A stretch of 64,000 nucleotides of DNA, taken from positions 57,132,501 through 57,196,500 of the forward strand of contig NC_071670.1 of the NCBI RefSeq assembly GCF_028554725.1, given 5' to 3'. The notes beneath the pieces are model-generated. The model saw only the letters and a list, made by a program, of their open reading frames with translations. It did no database searches and was not told the origin of the DNA. A program made the position numbers and the translations under genes. This DNA is from Zeugodacus cucurbitae. Taxonomy: Eukaryota > Arthropoda > Insecta > Diptera > Tephritidae. Positions 1 to 8,839 of this stretch are shown here, one piece after another; within the stretch, counting starts at the first letter, position 1; each line of letters starts with the position of its first letter.

Positions 1-503
1 TAAAGTGTGTCAAAAGTATTATGGTTGTATTAAATTTGATCTGGATTTAAATATAATGTGTATTATTTATATAAATTATTTAAACTCTTTTACTATAAAG
101 CAATTTTTAATACCCATAAATTTTTATTATAGCAATGATTATTTATGGTAGCAAAAATTACCAACACTGTTTATCGTGTTGCCAATTGCAGATATTGAAA
201 TTTGGATGGAGAGAATGAAAATATTAGTTTTCAACTTTAATTAATATTTGTGAGTAATTTTGTTAATTACAGAACTATTAGAGGAATATTTGTAAATATT
301 TTATGGCATAAATTTTTCAAAACGCAAAAATAAATGAGTTTTAAAAACATTTTTATTTTGAGGTATATGTATCACCCTGCAAGAAATGTCAAAAATTATG
401 TGCAGTGAAACTTTTTTGGTGATTTTGGCGTGACTGTCCCCGAATTTGCATTTTATTAAGTTTTTCTTTATTTTTTATGCACAAATGTTAACAATTAATA
501 CAA
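1..503. other. Upstream flank of CycL, no gene seen
   Basis: AT-rich sequence without a supportable open frame. It must hold the promoter and 5' UTR of the cyclin L gene that follows, but I could not identify a convincing TATA box or initiator. Confidence 0.5.
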
Positions 504-2302
504 ATGGTAGTGGTCGAAGTGTATCATCAAACTAAAACAGGCATAGTCAAGATGACAAGCTCAGCAGGCACATCAACTGTGGCTAACACAACAGCCTCGG
601 TATCTGGTGCATCTGCGAGTGCTGTAGGCGCAAGTGCAGGTGGTGCTGAATCTGAATTGTCTGCGAAACCAGCATATCCCCGTCTCTTTAATAAAATTGT
701 GCTAACTTTGGAGAACAGTCTTATACCAGAGGCAAAGCTCAATGCAACTCCGTCGCATGTCGACGGCTTAGATCCAGAGACGGAGAAAGATTTACGTATA
801 CTTGGTTGCGAGTTGATACAAACGGCAGGCATATTGCTTAAATTGCCACAAGTCGCAATGGCAACTGGACAAGTTATTTTTCAACGCTTCTTTTACTCGA
901 AAAGTTTCGTGCGTTACAACATGGAAACTGTAGCAATGAGTTGCGTCTGTTTGGCGTCTAAAATTGAAGAAGCTCCTCGCCGCATACGTGACGTTATAAA
1001 TGTGTTCCATCACATCAAACAAGTGCGCGCTCAAAAGTAAGTATACTAGCCTACATGATATTTCATATAGCAATATATATTCATATAGTTTTCTTCTCAG
1101 GGACATTGCTCCAATGATTTTAGACCAGACATATACAAATTTGAAAACTCAAGTTATAAAAGCGGAACGACGAGTTCTAAAAGAATTGGGCTTTTGTGTG
1201 CACGTGAAACATCCACATAAACTTATTGTCATGTATTTGCAAGTGATGAAATATGAAAAACATGAGAAACTCATGCAAATGTCGTGGAATTTCATGAACG
1301 ACTCGCTGCGCACAGATGTATTTATGCGTTATCAACCAGAAACGATTGCTTGTGCTTGCATATATTTGAGTGCACGAAAACTCGTAATTCCCTTGCCAAA
1401 TAATCCGCCATGGTTTGGAATATTCCGAGTGAGCGAAGATCATATCATCGATATTTGTTATCGGATAATGGAATTGTATATGCGTGCTAAGGTAAGGCGT
1501 AATTTAAAATAAAAGCATCTGCATATGTAAATACTTTAGTAATTCTAAAACTTTACAGCCGAATGTCGAAAAATTGGACGCTGCAGTGGAAGAATTAAAG
1601 AAACGGTATATGGAATCTCGTAATAAAAACAAGGAGCAGAATACACCGCCAGCCGTTACCACAGTAGATCGTAATAACGGTTCACATAACGCCTGGGGTG
1701 GGTTCATACAACGAGCAATTCCCTTGCCATTGCCAACAGAAAATAAATCACCAGATAAGGATTCACGTTCGCGTTCTCGTACCCGATCTCGGTCTCGCGG
1801 TTCACGTTCACCCAAATTCACTTCACGTTCACGCAGTCGCTCACGTTCCGCTTCGAATGGCGTAGGCGACTATAAAAGTCGTAACAAGAAATCACACCGT
1901 TCTCGTAGTCGCTCACGATCGCCAGTATCAAATAAGAATAAGAAAAAGTCCAGACATTATTCACGTTCTCCATCAACCTCACCACACGCAAAACATCGCA
2001 AAAGGTTGCATTTCAAACAAAATCTGAAATTATTTTTATTCTTCTAAACTTTTCCGTCTACTTTCAGGAAATCATCCAGAGAACATGATCGTAATGATTA
2101 CTACTCTAATAAAGAGCGCATGAGTAGCAGTGATAAGTATCGTGAACGCGACAAGTATCAGGAGTATAAGGAGTCCAGCAAGCATCATCATGGTTATTCC
2201 AGTAAACATCATCGCGGATATTCCAATCGAGGATCAACACATCGCGGTGGTCAGAAGCATCGTTCAAGCGATCATGAACGCTCCCGCGATCGTAAAAGGT
2301 AA
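504..2302 (+). CDS. CycL: Cyclin L (CycL), splicing-associated cyclin with RS domain
   Basis: CDS = join(504..1036, 1101..1491, 1559..2004, 2068..2302), 534 aa if the first ATG (504) is used; an in-frame ATG at 552 would give 518 aa. After a Ser/Ala/Thr-rich N-terminus come two cyclin folds: the first includes SKIEEAPRRIRDVINVFHHI, the second VIKAERRVLKELGFCVHVKH and PETIACACIYLSARK, all close to animal cyclin L. Exons 3-4 encode a tail with long runs of Arg-Ser dipeptides, then a basic Ser/His/Tyr-rich end. Cyclin L binds CDK11/CDK12-type kinases and acts in nuclear pre-mRNA splicing. The third intron has a weak donor (GTTGCA); reading through it would add about 14 residues and stop at 2047, removing the last exon. 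A polyadenylation signal AATAAA lies at 2408-2413. Identification is firm; the start codon and last donor are less so. Confidence 0.93.
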
Positions 2303-2407
2303 ACATGTTCCCACATATGTAGATTTGAGGTCATGATTTCTATACTATAAGCACTATATACTGCATTTTATCTGTTTTTGTTGGACTACATGTAATAATG
2401 AGAAACA

Positions 2408-2413
2408 AATAAA
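2408..2413 (+). terminator. Poly(A) signal of CycL
   Basis: AATAAA about 105 bp after the CycL stop and 105 bp before the first Rtca ATG, on the same strand. It is the only canonical signal in this short gap. Confidence 0.6.
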
Positions 2414-2601
2414 TATTTTCAGCAACATAATAATAATAACAACATAAACACGTAATTTTTGATTTTTTAATTATAAACAATTGATCAGATTTATAAGCAT
2501 GGCAACTCTAATGGTCTATGGTCAAGTTGTCAAAATTAAATTACAACAAATTTGTAAACATTGTGAAAGTCCTGGCCAGATTTTCTAGTTGGTACAAAAT
2601 T

Positions 2602-3675
2602 ATGTCGGAAGCTCTTATAATTGATGGTAGTTACTTGGAAGGTGGTGGGCAGATTCTACGGAATGCACTTAGTTTGAGCTGCATTCTTCAACGGCCTATC
2701 AAAGTTACGAACATACGTGCCAATCGTCCTAAACCCGGACTTTCCAATCAGCATTTGTTTGGCTTGAATCTTTTGCAAAGCATAACAGGTGCACGTGTTA
2801 AGGGCAATCATATTAATTCCACTGAGGTGGAGTTTTATCCAGGTGACATTAAGTCTGGGCGATATACTGTGGACACGCGCACAGCTGCGAGCGTTGCACT
2901 GGTGCTGCAAGCGGCATTACCTGTGCTGATATTTGGGAGCAGTAACTCAGAATTGGATCTAATAGGTGGCACAAATGTGGGTATGGCACCACAAGTGGAC
3001 AGTATGACGGAAGTTTTACGTCCAAATCTGGAATTGTTTGGTATTTCATTTGATTTCGATTTATTCAAGCGTGGTTATTATCCTCGTGGAGGAGGGCATT
3101 GTAAGGTGATGGTGCCACCTGTACACAGTATAAAAGCAGTGAATTTAGTTCGTTTCGGTATTGTAAGCGAAGTGTGTGGTTGGTGTTTTGTGGCAGGCCG
3201 ACTACCGTTGCGTGTTGCACAGGATATGAAACAGGCTGCAGAACGAGAGTTGCAACATGTTTGTCGATCTCAACCACAGTTGGAGGCATACAAAGAAAGT
3301 CCGGAAGTTGCCCGTGACAATGGTTCAGGCATGATATTAAAAGCCATTACGACAGAAGGATGTACCATCGGCTCGTCAGCGTTGGGTGAACGACAAGTGG
3401 ATGGTCATGCTTTGGGAAAAACTGCAGCTGATGAATTAGCGAATTACTTGAAAAGTGAAATTTGTGTAGACAGTCATGTGCAGGATCAAATAATAATATT
3501 TATGGCACTGGCTCATGGGATATCAAGAATACTTACAACACCTCTTACTCAACACACGCGCACCGCCATGCATGTTGCAACTCTGATGACTGGTGCTAAG
3601 TTTGAGGTTGAGGAAATCAATAACAGTGTTATATTATCGTGCCATGGCATTGGCAATGAAAACAAACAAATGTAA
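2602..3675 (+). CDS. Rtca: RNA 3'-terminal phosphate cyclase (Rtca)
   Basis: Intronless, 357 aa from the ATG at 2602, starting MSEALIIDGSYLEGGGQILR, the usual RtcA-family opening. It catalyses ATP-dependent conversion of an RNA 3'-phosphate to a 2',3'-cyclic phosphate through an enzyme-AMP intermediate on a histidine. Visible family marks are GGGQILRNALSLS, RPNLELFGI, the YPRGGG motif near residue 160, and QHTRTAMH, whose first His (about residue 318) aligns with the nucleotidyl-accepting His. In flies Rtca has been linked to Xbp1 mRNA splicing and axon regeneration. The frame is open further upstream to an ATG at 2518, which would add 28 basic residues; I prefer 2602 because family homology begins there. 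The gene sits 215-300 bp after CycL on the same strand and converges with Mettl1, with 63 bp between the stops. ATTAAA at about 3704 may be its poly(A) signal. Confidence 0.95.
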   Translation: MSEALIIDGSYLEGGGQILRNALSLSCILQRPIKVTNIRANRPKPGLSNQHLFGLNLLQSITGARVKGNHINSTEVEFYPGDIKSGRYTVDTRTAASVALVLQAALPVLIFGSSNSELDLIGGTNVGMAPQVDSMTEVLRPNLELFGISFDFDLFKRGYYPRGGGHCKVMVPPVHSIKAVNLVRFGIVSEVCGWCFVAGRLPLRVAQDMKQAAERELQHVCRSQPQLEAYKESPEVARDNGSGMILKAITTEGCTIGSSALGERQVDGHALGKTAADELANYLKSEICVDSHVQDQIIIFMALAHGISRILTTPLTQHTRTAMHVATLMTGAKFEVEEINNSVILSCHGIGNENKQM

Positions 3676-3738
3676 ATTTAATTTAATTATTTATTGTGTT
3701 AAAATATTAAACCGATACTTTACTTAAATTTAGTTATT

Positions 3739-4592
3739 CTAAATTCGTCTGAATATTGCCAAGAAATGTTCACCCTTGTTTCGCACAACCTTTGCACCTT
3801 CTTCGCTACTCTGATAAAGTTTTGGTGTAATTGGATCGGCATTCTGAAAAGAATGAATATAATCCAAATGTTTCATATACAAATATAACCTATTAAACTC
3901 ACCTCCTCATCACTTGTTAATCTCTCGTAAAGCGGGTGTTGTTCCATATGAAGCACAATCCATTTATGCAGATCTTCAACATCAGTCATTGTATAAACTA
4001 GTCCACCTTTTCGCAGAACATACGCATATTCTGATAGTAGGGCCTGATTTATAATACGCCACTTATGTTTAGCGCGCTTAAAATGTGGATCCGGATAAAG
4101 GAAGAACATTTTGTCTAATTGTGACTTGCGGAAATAATTTGGTAGATACTTCATGGCATTCGTACGTAAACAAGCAATGTTGTTATATTCTCCTGGATGT
4201 AAAGTTCGTAGCGCTTTGATACGATCCATGACATAATCTGAAACCTTTACACGAATTTCTAGACCAATAGCAAACCGGTTGGGAAACATTTTTCCAAGCG
4301 TAACAAGAAAACCGCCATACCCGCAGCCGATATCTGCGAATTCCACACGTTGGTCAGTTGTTATATTTGGATACAACTCTTGCCAGTTGACATCGTCAGG
4401 GTGTGCAGGGCTGTTATAATATATTAAATGTGATTAAATTTAACAATTAATGCATTTAACATATGTATGTACACATGCATGTGTACAGTATACTTACTAG
4501 TCGAAACAGTGGTCAGCAATGGGATTTGAGTGCGCCCTTTGACGGTAATAACGCTTTTGTGGCAGTGATATACTGCCTTGCTCCTGAACCAT
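3739..4592 (-). CDS. Mettl1: tRNA (guanine-N7-)-methyltransferase, Mettl1/TrmB family
   Basis: CDS = complement(join(3739..3843, 3903..4410, 4498..4592)), 235 aa. The first exon gives MVQEQGSISLPQKRYYRQRA and continues HSNPIADHCFD, the diagnostic N-terminus of eukaryotic TrmB. Exon 2 holds the SAM-binding Rossmann motif (FADIGCGYGGFLVTLGKMFP), the RTNAMKYLPN motif, and FFLYPDPHFKRAKHKWRI, the tRNA-contact/catalytic segment. Exon 3 ends EEGAKVVRNKG...FLAIFRRI, the conserved C-terminus. The enzyme makes m7G46 in the tRNA variable loop, with WDR4 (Wuho in flies) as partner; WDR4 is not the WD protein next door. All three exons join in frame, and the length suits the family. It is divergent from WDR18 (268 bp between starts) and convergent with Rtca. 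Confidence 0.95.
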
Positions 4593-4860
4593 ATTTCGAT
4601 TCTTTTAATGCAGTTTCCAAATCACAAACCAAACCAGAGCCGTCTTGCAAAAAACACTTGATAAACAAAAAGCTATGCACGTTTTGACGCCGATCTTGCT
4701 TTATGTCACTTTTTGACAACTCTCAAGGCGAGCATGTAAACAAAAACACGTGTAGAGCGCGGTGTTAAAGGAGAGTGTTTCACTGATGTTTTAGAATTAA
4801 AACGAGAATTGTTAAAATAAAAATATAAAAAAAACTGAAAGCATTTTTATTGCATTTCCA
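4593..4860. promoter_or_regulatory. Bidirectional promoter between Mettl1 and WDR18
   Basis: 268 bp separate the two start codons. A palindromic E-box CACGTG sits at 4747-4752, about 155 bp upstream of the Mettl1 ATG and 110 bp upstream of the WDR18 ATG. CACGTG is the Myc/Max site, and fly Myc is known to activate ribosome-biogenesis genes through it. Use by Myc here is inference. No TATA box is evident, as expected for housekeeping genes. Confidence 0.6.
4747..4752. promoter_or_regulatory. CACGTG E-box (candidate Myc/Max site)
   Basis: Perfect palindromic E-box in the short divergent promoter of two translation-machinery genes. The motif is seen directly; binding is inferred. Confidence 0.5.
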
Positions 4861-6233
4861 ATGGCAGAACTTGTAGAAGTACTTTTCACCACTGACTCAA
4901 ATGAATCACAATCTTCGATTACAGCATGGGACTACAAAACGGGTACAAACTTAATGGTGTACAAAGCTGGTGGTGTGATACAACCACGCGCAATATCCTT
5001 ACTGGATTACCACTATATACTAGCAGCTAATAGTACTAAACCTATACTCCATGTATGGCCAGTGAACTCACAACAACAAGTTACCTCCGTGCGTTTCGTG
5101 CTGCCTGGTCGTGCTAATTCAATTTCACTTTCACCCGATAAACTTTACCTTGTGGCTGCAATACAAGAGAACATTTATATTTGGCATTTACCATCTGGTA
5201 AAATGCTAAACACAATCTCTAAACATTTCCAGCCCATTAACTGTATACGTTTCGATGAAGACTCACATTTTGCCTCAGCTGGTCAAGATGGTAGTGTAAT
5301 GTTATGGAATCTGACGACTGTGTGTGCTCGGGATGACGACAATCAAACACCAGTGTACACCTTCACCGACCACGGACTGCCAGTAACAGATGTGCATATA
5401 GGTTTGGGTGGTATTCGTGGACATATGATAACCGTGTCACTGGATCGCACTTGCAAAATTTATGATTTGTTTGTTGGGGCGCTGCTCTTAAACGTGGTAT
5501 TTGCTGAATCATTACACAGCGTTACCACAAATACTTTAGAAACAGCGGTGTACGTTGGCACGGGCGATGGTAATATTTATCAATTTAACACTGATGCTGT
5601 GGCCGGGAACAAGGTAATATAATATTCGTTATATATTAGTTCACTGCTTAACACATTATTTTCTCACAGGAAGTACACGTTGAAAAGGAGCACTCTAATC
5701 TTTTTAAAGGTCATAAAGAGGGTAGTCCAGTTACTTGCTTGGCCTTATCATTTGATGGCAAAACTCTAGTCTCTGGTGGACAAGACGAACAAGTATGCAT
5801 TTGGGACGTTGCCAGTAAACAGCTTATAAAGCGTATGCAGCACAAAGGACCTGTAACAAATGTAAAACTACGACTTTCCAACCCAGATATATTTAAACCA
5901 GAAAATAAACAACCCAAGAAGTTTAGTGGAAATCTGCGGCGCATGTTGGACCCACCAGAGGTTGATGATGACGAGCCCATAGAAGTTTTAATCACTGAAG
6001 CAGATGCCGACACTGATTACAAATGGTGGCCTACACCAGAATATCCTTTCGATTATCAAGACGAGTCGTCGACGTCTAAAGCAGCAAGTAATAACACTCC
6101 GACTGCTAAGACGACAGATGAGGATGCGGCGAAAGAGATAGAGAAATTACGAGCCGAAGTACAACATCTGAAACTTGTTAATAAACAACTATTCGAAGTA
6201 TCCGCAAAACAATTGTTAGAATCGAAAAAATAA
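4861..6233 (+). CDS. WDR18: WD repeat-containing protein 18 (WDR18/Ipi3-like)
   Basis: CDS = join(4861..5613, 5670..6233), 438 aa. WD40 blades can be followed along the protein: IYIWHLPSGKMLN, FASAGQDGSVMLWNL, ITVSLDRTCKIYDLFVGALL and LVSGGQDEQVCIWDVASKQL. The order, spacing and the C-terminal coiled-coil segment (EIEKLRAEVQHLKLVNKQLF) match human WDR18, also about 430 aa. WDR18/Ipi3 belongs to the Rix1 (PELP1-TEX10-WDR18) complex, which works with Mdn1/Rea1 and SENP3 in nucleolar pre-60S maturation and ITS2 processing. The single 56-bp intron joins AAG to GAA in frame. It shares a divergent promoter with Mettl1 and converges with the bublin-type gene. AATAAA lies at 6272-6277. Confidence 0.92.
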
Positions 6234-6271
6234 CTTTAGTTTGTACTACTCCTATAATTGTTGTCAACACG

Positions 6272-6277
6272 AATAAA
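6272..6277 (+). terminator. Poly(A) signal of WDR18
   Basis: AATAAA 39 bp after the WDR18 stop, in the 147-bp gap between convergent stop codons. Confidence 0.6.
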
Positions 6278-6380
6278 TTTAAGATATATGAAACAAAAGT
6301 AAGCAAATGTAAACGACAATTTCACGGCCTCTAATACTTTTGCATGCACCTTCCGTTGCGATGTGCCCATTTAGCGCATC

Positions 6381-6740
6381 CTAATTACTGACGTTGGTAC
6401 TTTCGTCTGCATTACTACTCTCAGCTTTGCTACTGATACTTGCAGCTGCCAAAGCCGCAATCGTTTCTTTTTCTTTGTCCTGTGCTATTTGTTGACGTAT
6501 CTCACGATTGGAATCTAGCAGTACTTTAAGCTGTGCTATAATGTCATCGGTGCGTTGTTCAAAAGAATCAAGCGCACGCGTTAGTTCGTCGAGACTTTCA
6601 TTCACATCCTCAACCTCTGGAATTTTGAAATTTTAAGTAACACTATACGGTAAAATAACGCATTTACCTTGCAGATCAGATTCGTCTGCCTTGGAGGAGG
6701 AGTTGGCGTCTACGGGATCGTCAATATTTTTAGGAGTCAT
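6381..6740 (-). CDS. Bublin-type small coiled-coil protein (UPF0184/C9orf16 family)
   Basis: CDS = complement(join(6381..6616, 6668..6740)), 102 aa, starting MTPKNIDDPVDAN. A 51-bp intron splits a Glu codon. The acidic N-terminus leads into one heptad-patterned helix (LDELTRALDSFEQRTDDIIA, continuing QLKVLLDSNREIRQQI), the signature of the UPF0184/BBLN family. The Ala/Ser-rich tail is unconserved. In vertebrates and worms bublin acts on intermediate filaments and epithelial lumen shape. Flies lack cytoplasmic intermediate filaments, so its fly role is unclear. I recall a Drosophila member, CG14818, in the same genomic neighbourhood as Rtca and Mettl1, which I could not check. Confidence 0.82.
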
Positions 6741-7774
6741 TTTGTACACTTTGTTTCTGCTTTGGTCAGCTGACTTTTTCAATTCCTTTTCAATAAGATT
6801 TGTATACTTTGTTTTGTGTGAGTCAGCTTTGTTGACGTTTATCTTTTCCTCTTTTCGCTTATGAATACGTCAGCTCGTTAGGTGCATTCAAACGAAAGTT
6901 AAACATTTCATTTCGAAGTAGTAGTAATTTAAATGTTTTAATTTAGTGTACATTATATTTTTTAGTTGATTTTATATAAAGAAAAAATTACATTTATTTT
7001 TCTAAATAATAAATAAAAAGAATTAGAATTTCATTACGTATGTGATTTAGGTTTCACTTGCATCGTAATTCAAAATTTTGAGTTATAAAATTTAACATAA
7101 GGTTTTTGTTGAAATAGAAAGGATTTTTTTTATTCTAATTTCGTCTCAAAGTTATTTCTTTTTACAAAATGATTTACAAATAGATATTATTAAAAAAATA
7201 TGTCTCCCCATAACCTATTATTCAAGGCTGGCATCGCTTTGCGAATATTTATGCAACCGTGTGTTTTTATTTACAATCATCTGTTTTGTGAAATTCATAC
7301 ATAATTTTATTTCGTCGGTATTTTATTTAAATAAAATAAATAATACAAATAACAGGTGCGTAAAGATATATGATATAATTTAATTGTGTTTTGGAAGCTC
7401 TGAAAATGTAGCCTATTTGATATGTACTTGTGTGAAGTAGTAAAGCGATTCAATAACCTGCATCGTTCGAACCGTAGTTTGGTCTCGGTACTCACATTGC
7501 CAATCTACCAAGGACTACTTTATCGGCAATAATCAGCAGAATTGTTTATTCAAACTAAAATTTGCAAAATATTTTATGTTTGTACTGCTAGTGAGAAAAT
7601 ATTATGTATATTTGATATATTAAAAAGAGTATCCAAATATTAAGTGCCAACAACGTTGTAAAACAAGAATAAATTATAAAATCGACAAAAAATATATATA
7701 TGTATATTAAACAAAGAATTTCTAAAAAAACTTTCTACAGGATTATAACCACATTAAATATTATAATCGTCAAC
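6741..7774. other. Divergent intergenic region, bublin-type gene to RBMX2
   Basis: About 1 kb of AT-rich sequence between divergent starts. No other coding frame is supportable. A possible splice acceptor (TTTCTACAG ending at 7740) suggests an intron in the RBMX2 5' UTR. An in-frame upstream ATG at 7700 would lie in that putative intron. Confidence 0.5.
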
Positions 7775-8212
7775 ATGAATGCTATGACAAATGTAAAAAA
7801 TGTACTTAAACTGAGTGCAACTGACTTGAAAGGTGGCAAGAAATCATGGCACGATATGTATAAGGATTCAGCATGGATATTTGTTGGAGGCTTGCCATAC
7901 ACGTTAACGGAAGGCGATATAATCTGTGTATTTTCGCAGTATGGCGAAATTGTTAATATTAACTTGATACGCGATAAAAGTAGTGGAAAATCGAAAGGCT
8001 TCTGTTTCATCTGTTACGAAGACCAACGTTCCACCATCTTAGCAGTTGATAACCTAAATGGTATTAAAGTGCTTGGACGCACAATACGTGTGGATCATGT
8101 TGCCGATTATAAACCACCAAAGGAAAATGAGAAAATGGACGAGGAGACACTTAGATTATATATGGAGGGTTGTGCACCCAAAGCGGTGGTGCAGAAAAAA
8201 GAACGACCTTAA
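7775..8212 (+). CDS. RBMX2: RNA-binding motif protein X2 (RBMX2/Ist3-like), RES complex
   Basis: Single exon, 145 aa from the ATG at 7775 (MNAMTNVKNVLKLSATDL). It has one RRM: RNP2 as WIFVGGLP and RNP1 as SKGFCFICYE, preceded by SWHDMYKDSA and followed by RVDHVADYKPPK, the linker typical of RBMX2/Snu17. RBMX2 (yeast Ist3/Snu17) is the RRM subunit of the retention and splicing complex in the activated spliceosome, binding Bud13 and Pml1 homologues. The protein ends soon after the RRM, like the short fly form and unlike the roughly 320-aa human protein. The frame also has an upstream ATG at 7700, which I judge to lie in an intron. AATAAA is at 8437-8442. Confidence 0.9.
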   Translation: MNAMTNVKNVLKLSATDLKGGKKSWHDMYKDSAWIFVGGLPYTLTEGDIICVFSQYGEIVNINLIRDKSSGKSKGFCFICYEDQRSTILAVDNLNGIKVLGRTIRVDHVADYKPPKENEKMDEETLRLYMEGCAPKAVVQKKERP

Positions 8213-8839
8213 ATATAAATATATATACATATACTCCAGAGCATTTTTTAACCATAATTAGCAATTATATATAAATATTTACGTTTAGAGCCATTTATGT
8301 TGAATATTCCTTTATTTAAATACCCATAAAGTTAATCTCAAATAAGCCTAAATATAAACATTGACATTGCTAATTGACTAACCTCTCACTATTTGTTAAC
8401 TGTGCAAATGTTAACAGGAAATGTCATAAGTATTGTAATAAAAAATCGAACATTTCAAATTTATATTGTATTTTCTTTTATTTTATAAAAATGCTTACTT
8501 CCAATTATAAATTAGACATTTTTCAGACTTCCTTGAAGTAAAATTTTGTTACATTAATTAAACAAAAATGATTTATCACAACGTTTTTAGAAATAAATGA
8601 TTCTAACGTGCCATTACTGGGCAGACGAATAATATAGTAGTATTAATTATACTTTTTACACAAAACATTTGAAGATAAAAGTTTATATTTATGTATGTAT
8701 GTATGTATATGTAGGTTAGTAAGGGATAGTCCTATTGAAAATAAACGACAAACTTTTTACAAATGTATTATTTCCATTAAAACCGAAGTAGAAGTAGTTA
8801 AGATAAAAGCGGAGAGATCTGTCCAAATTCAAAATATGC
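8213..8839. other. 3' intergenic region between RBMX2 and shf
   Basis: Convergent 3' flanks, AT-rich, with the RBMX2 poly(A) signal at 8437-8442 and a short TATG microsatellite near 8692-8708. No further gene seen. Confidence 0.5.

Noticed and set aside
7700..7774. 25-residue extension of RBMX2
   Set aside because: It contains a likely splice acceptor at 7740 and family homology starts at 7775.
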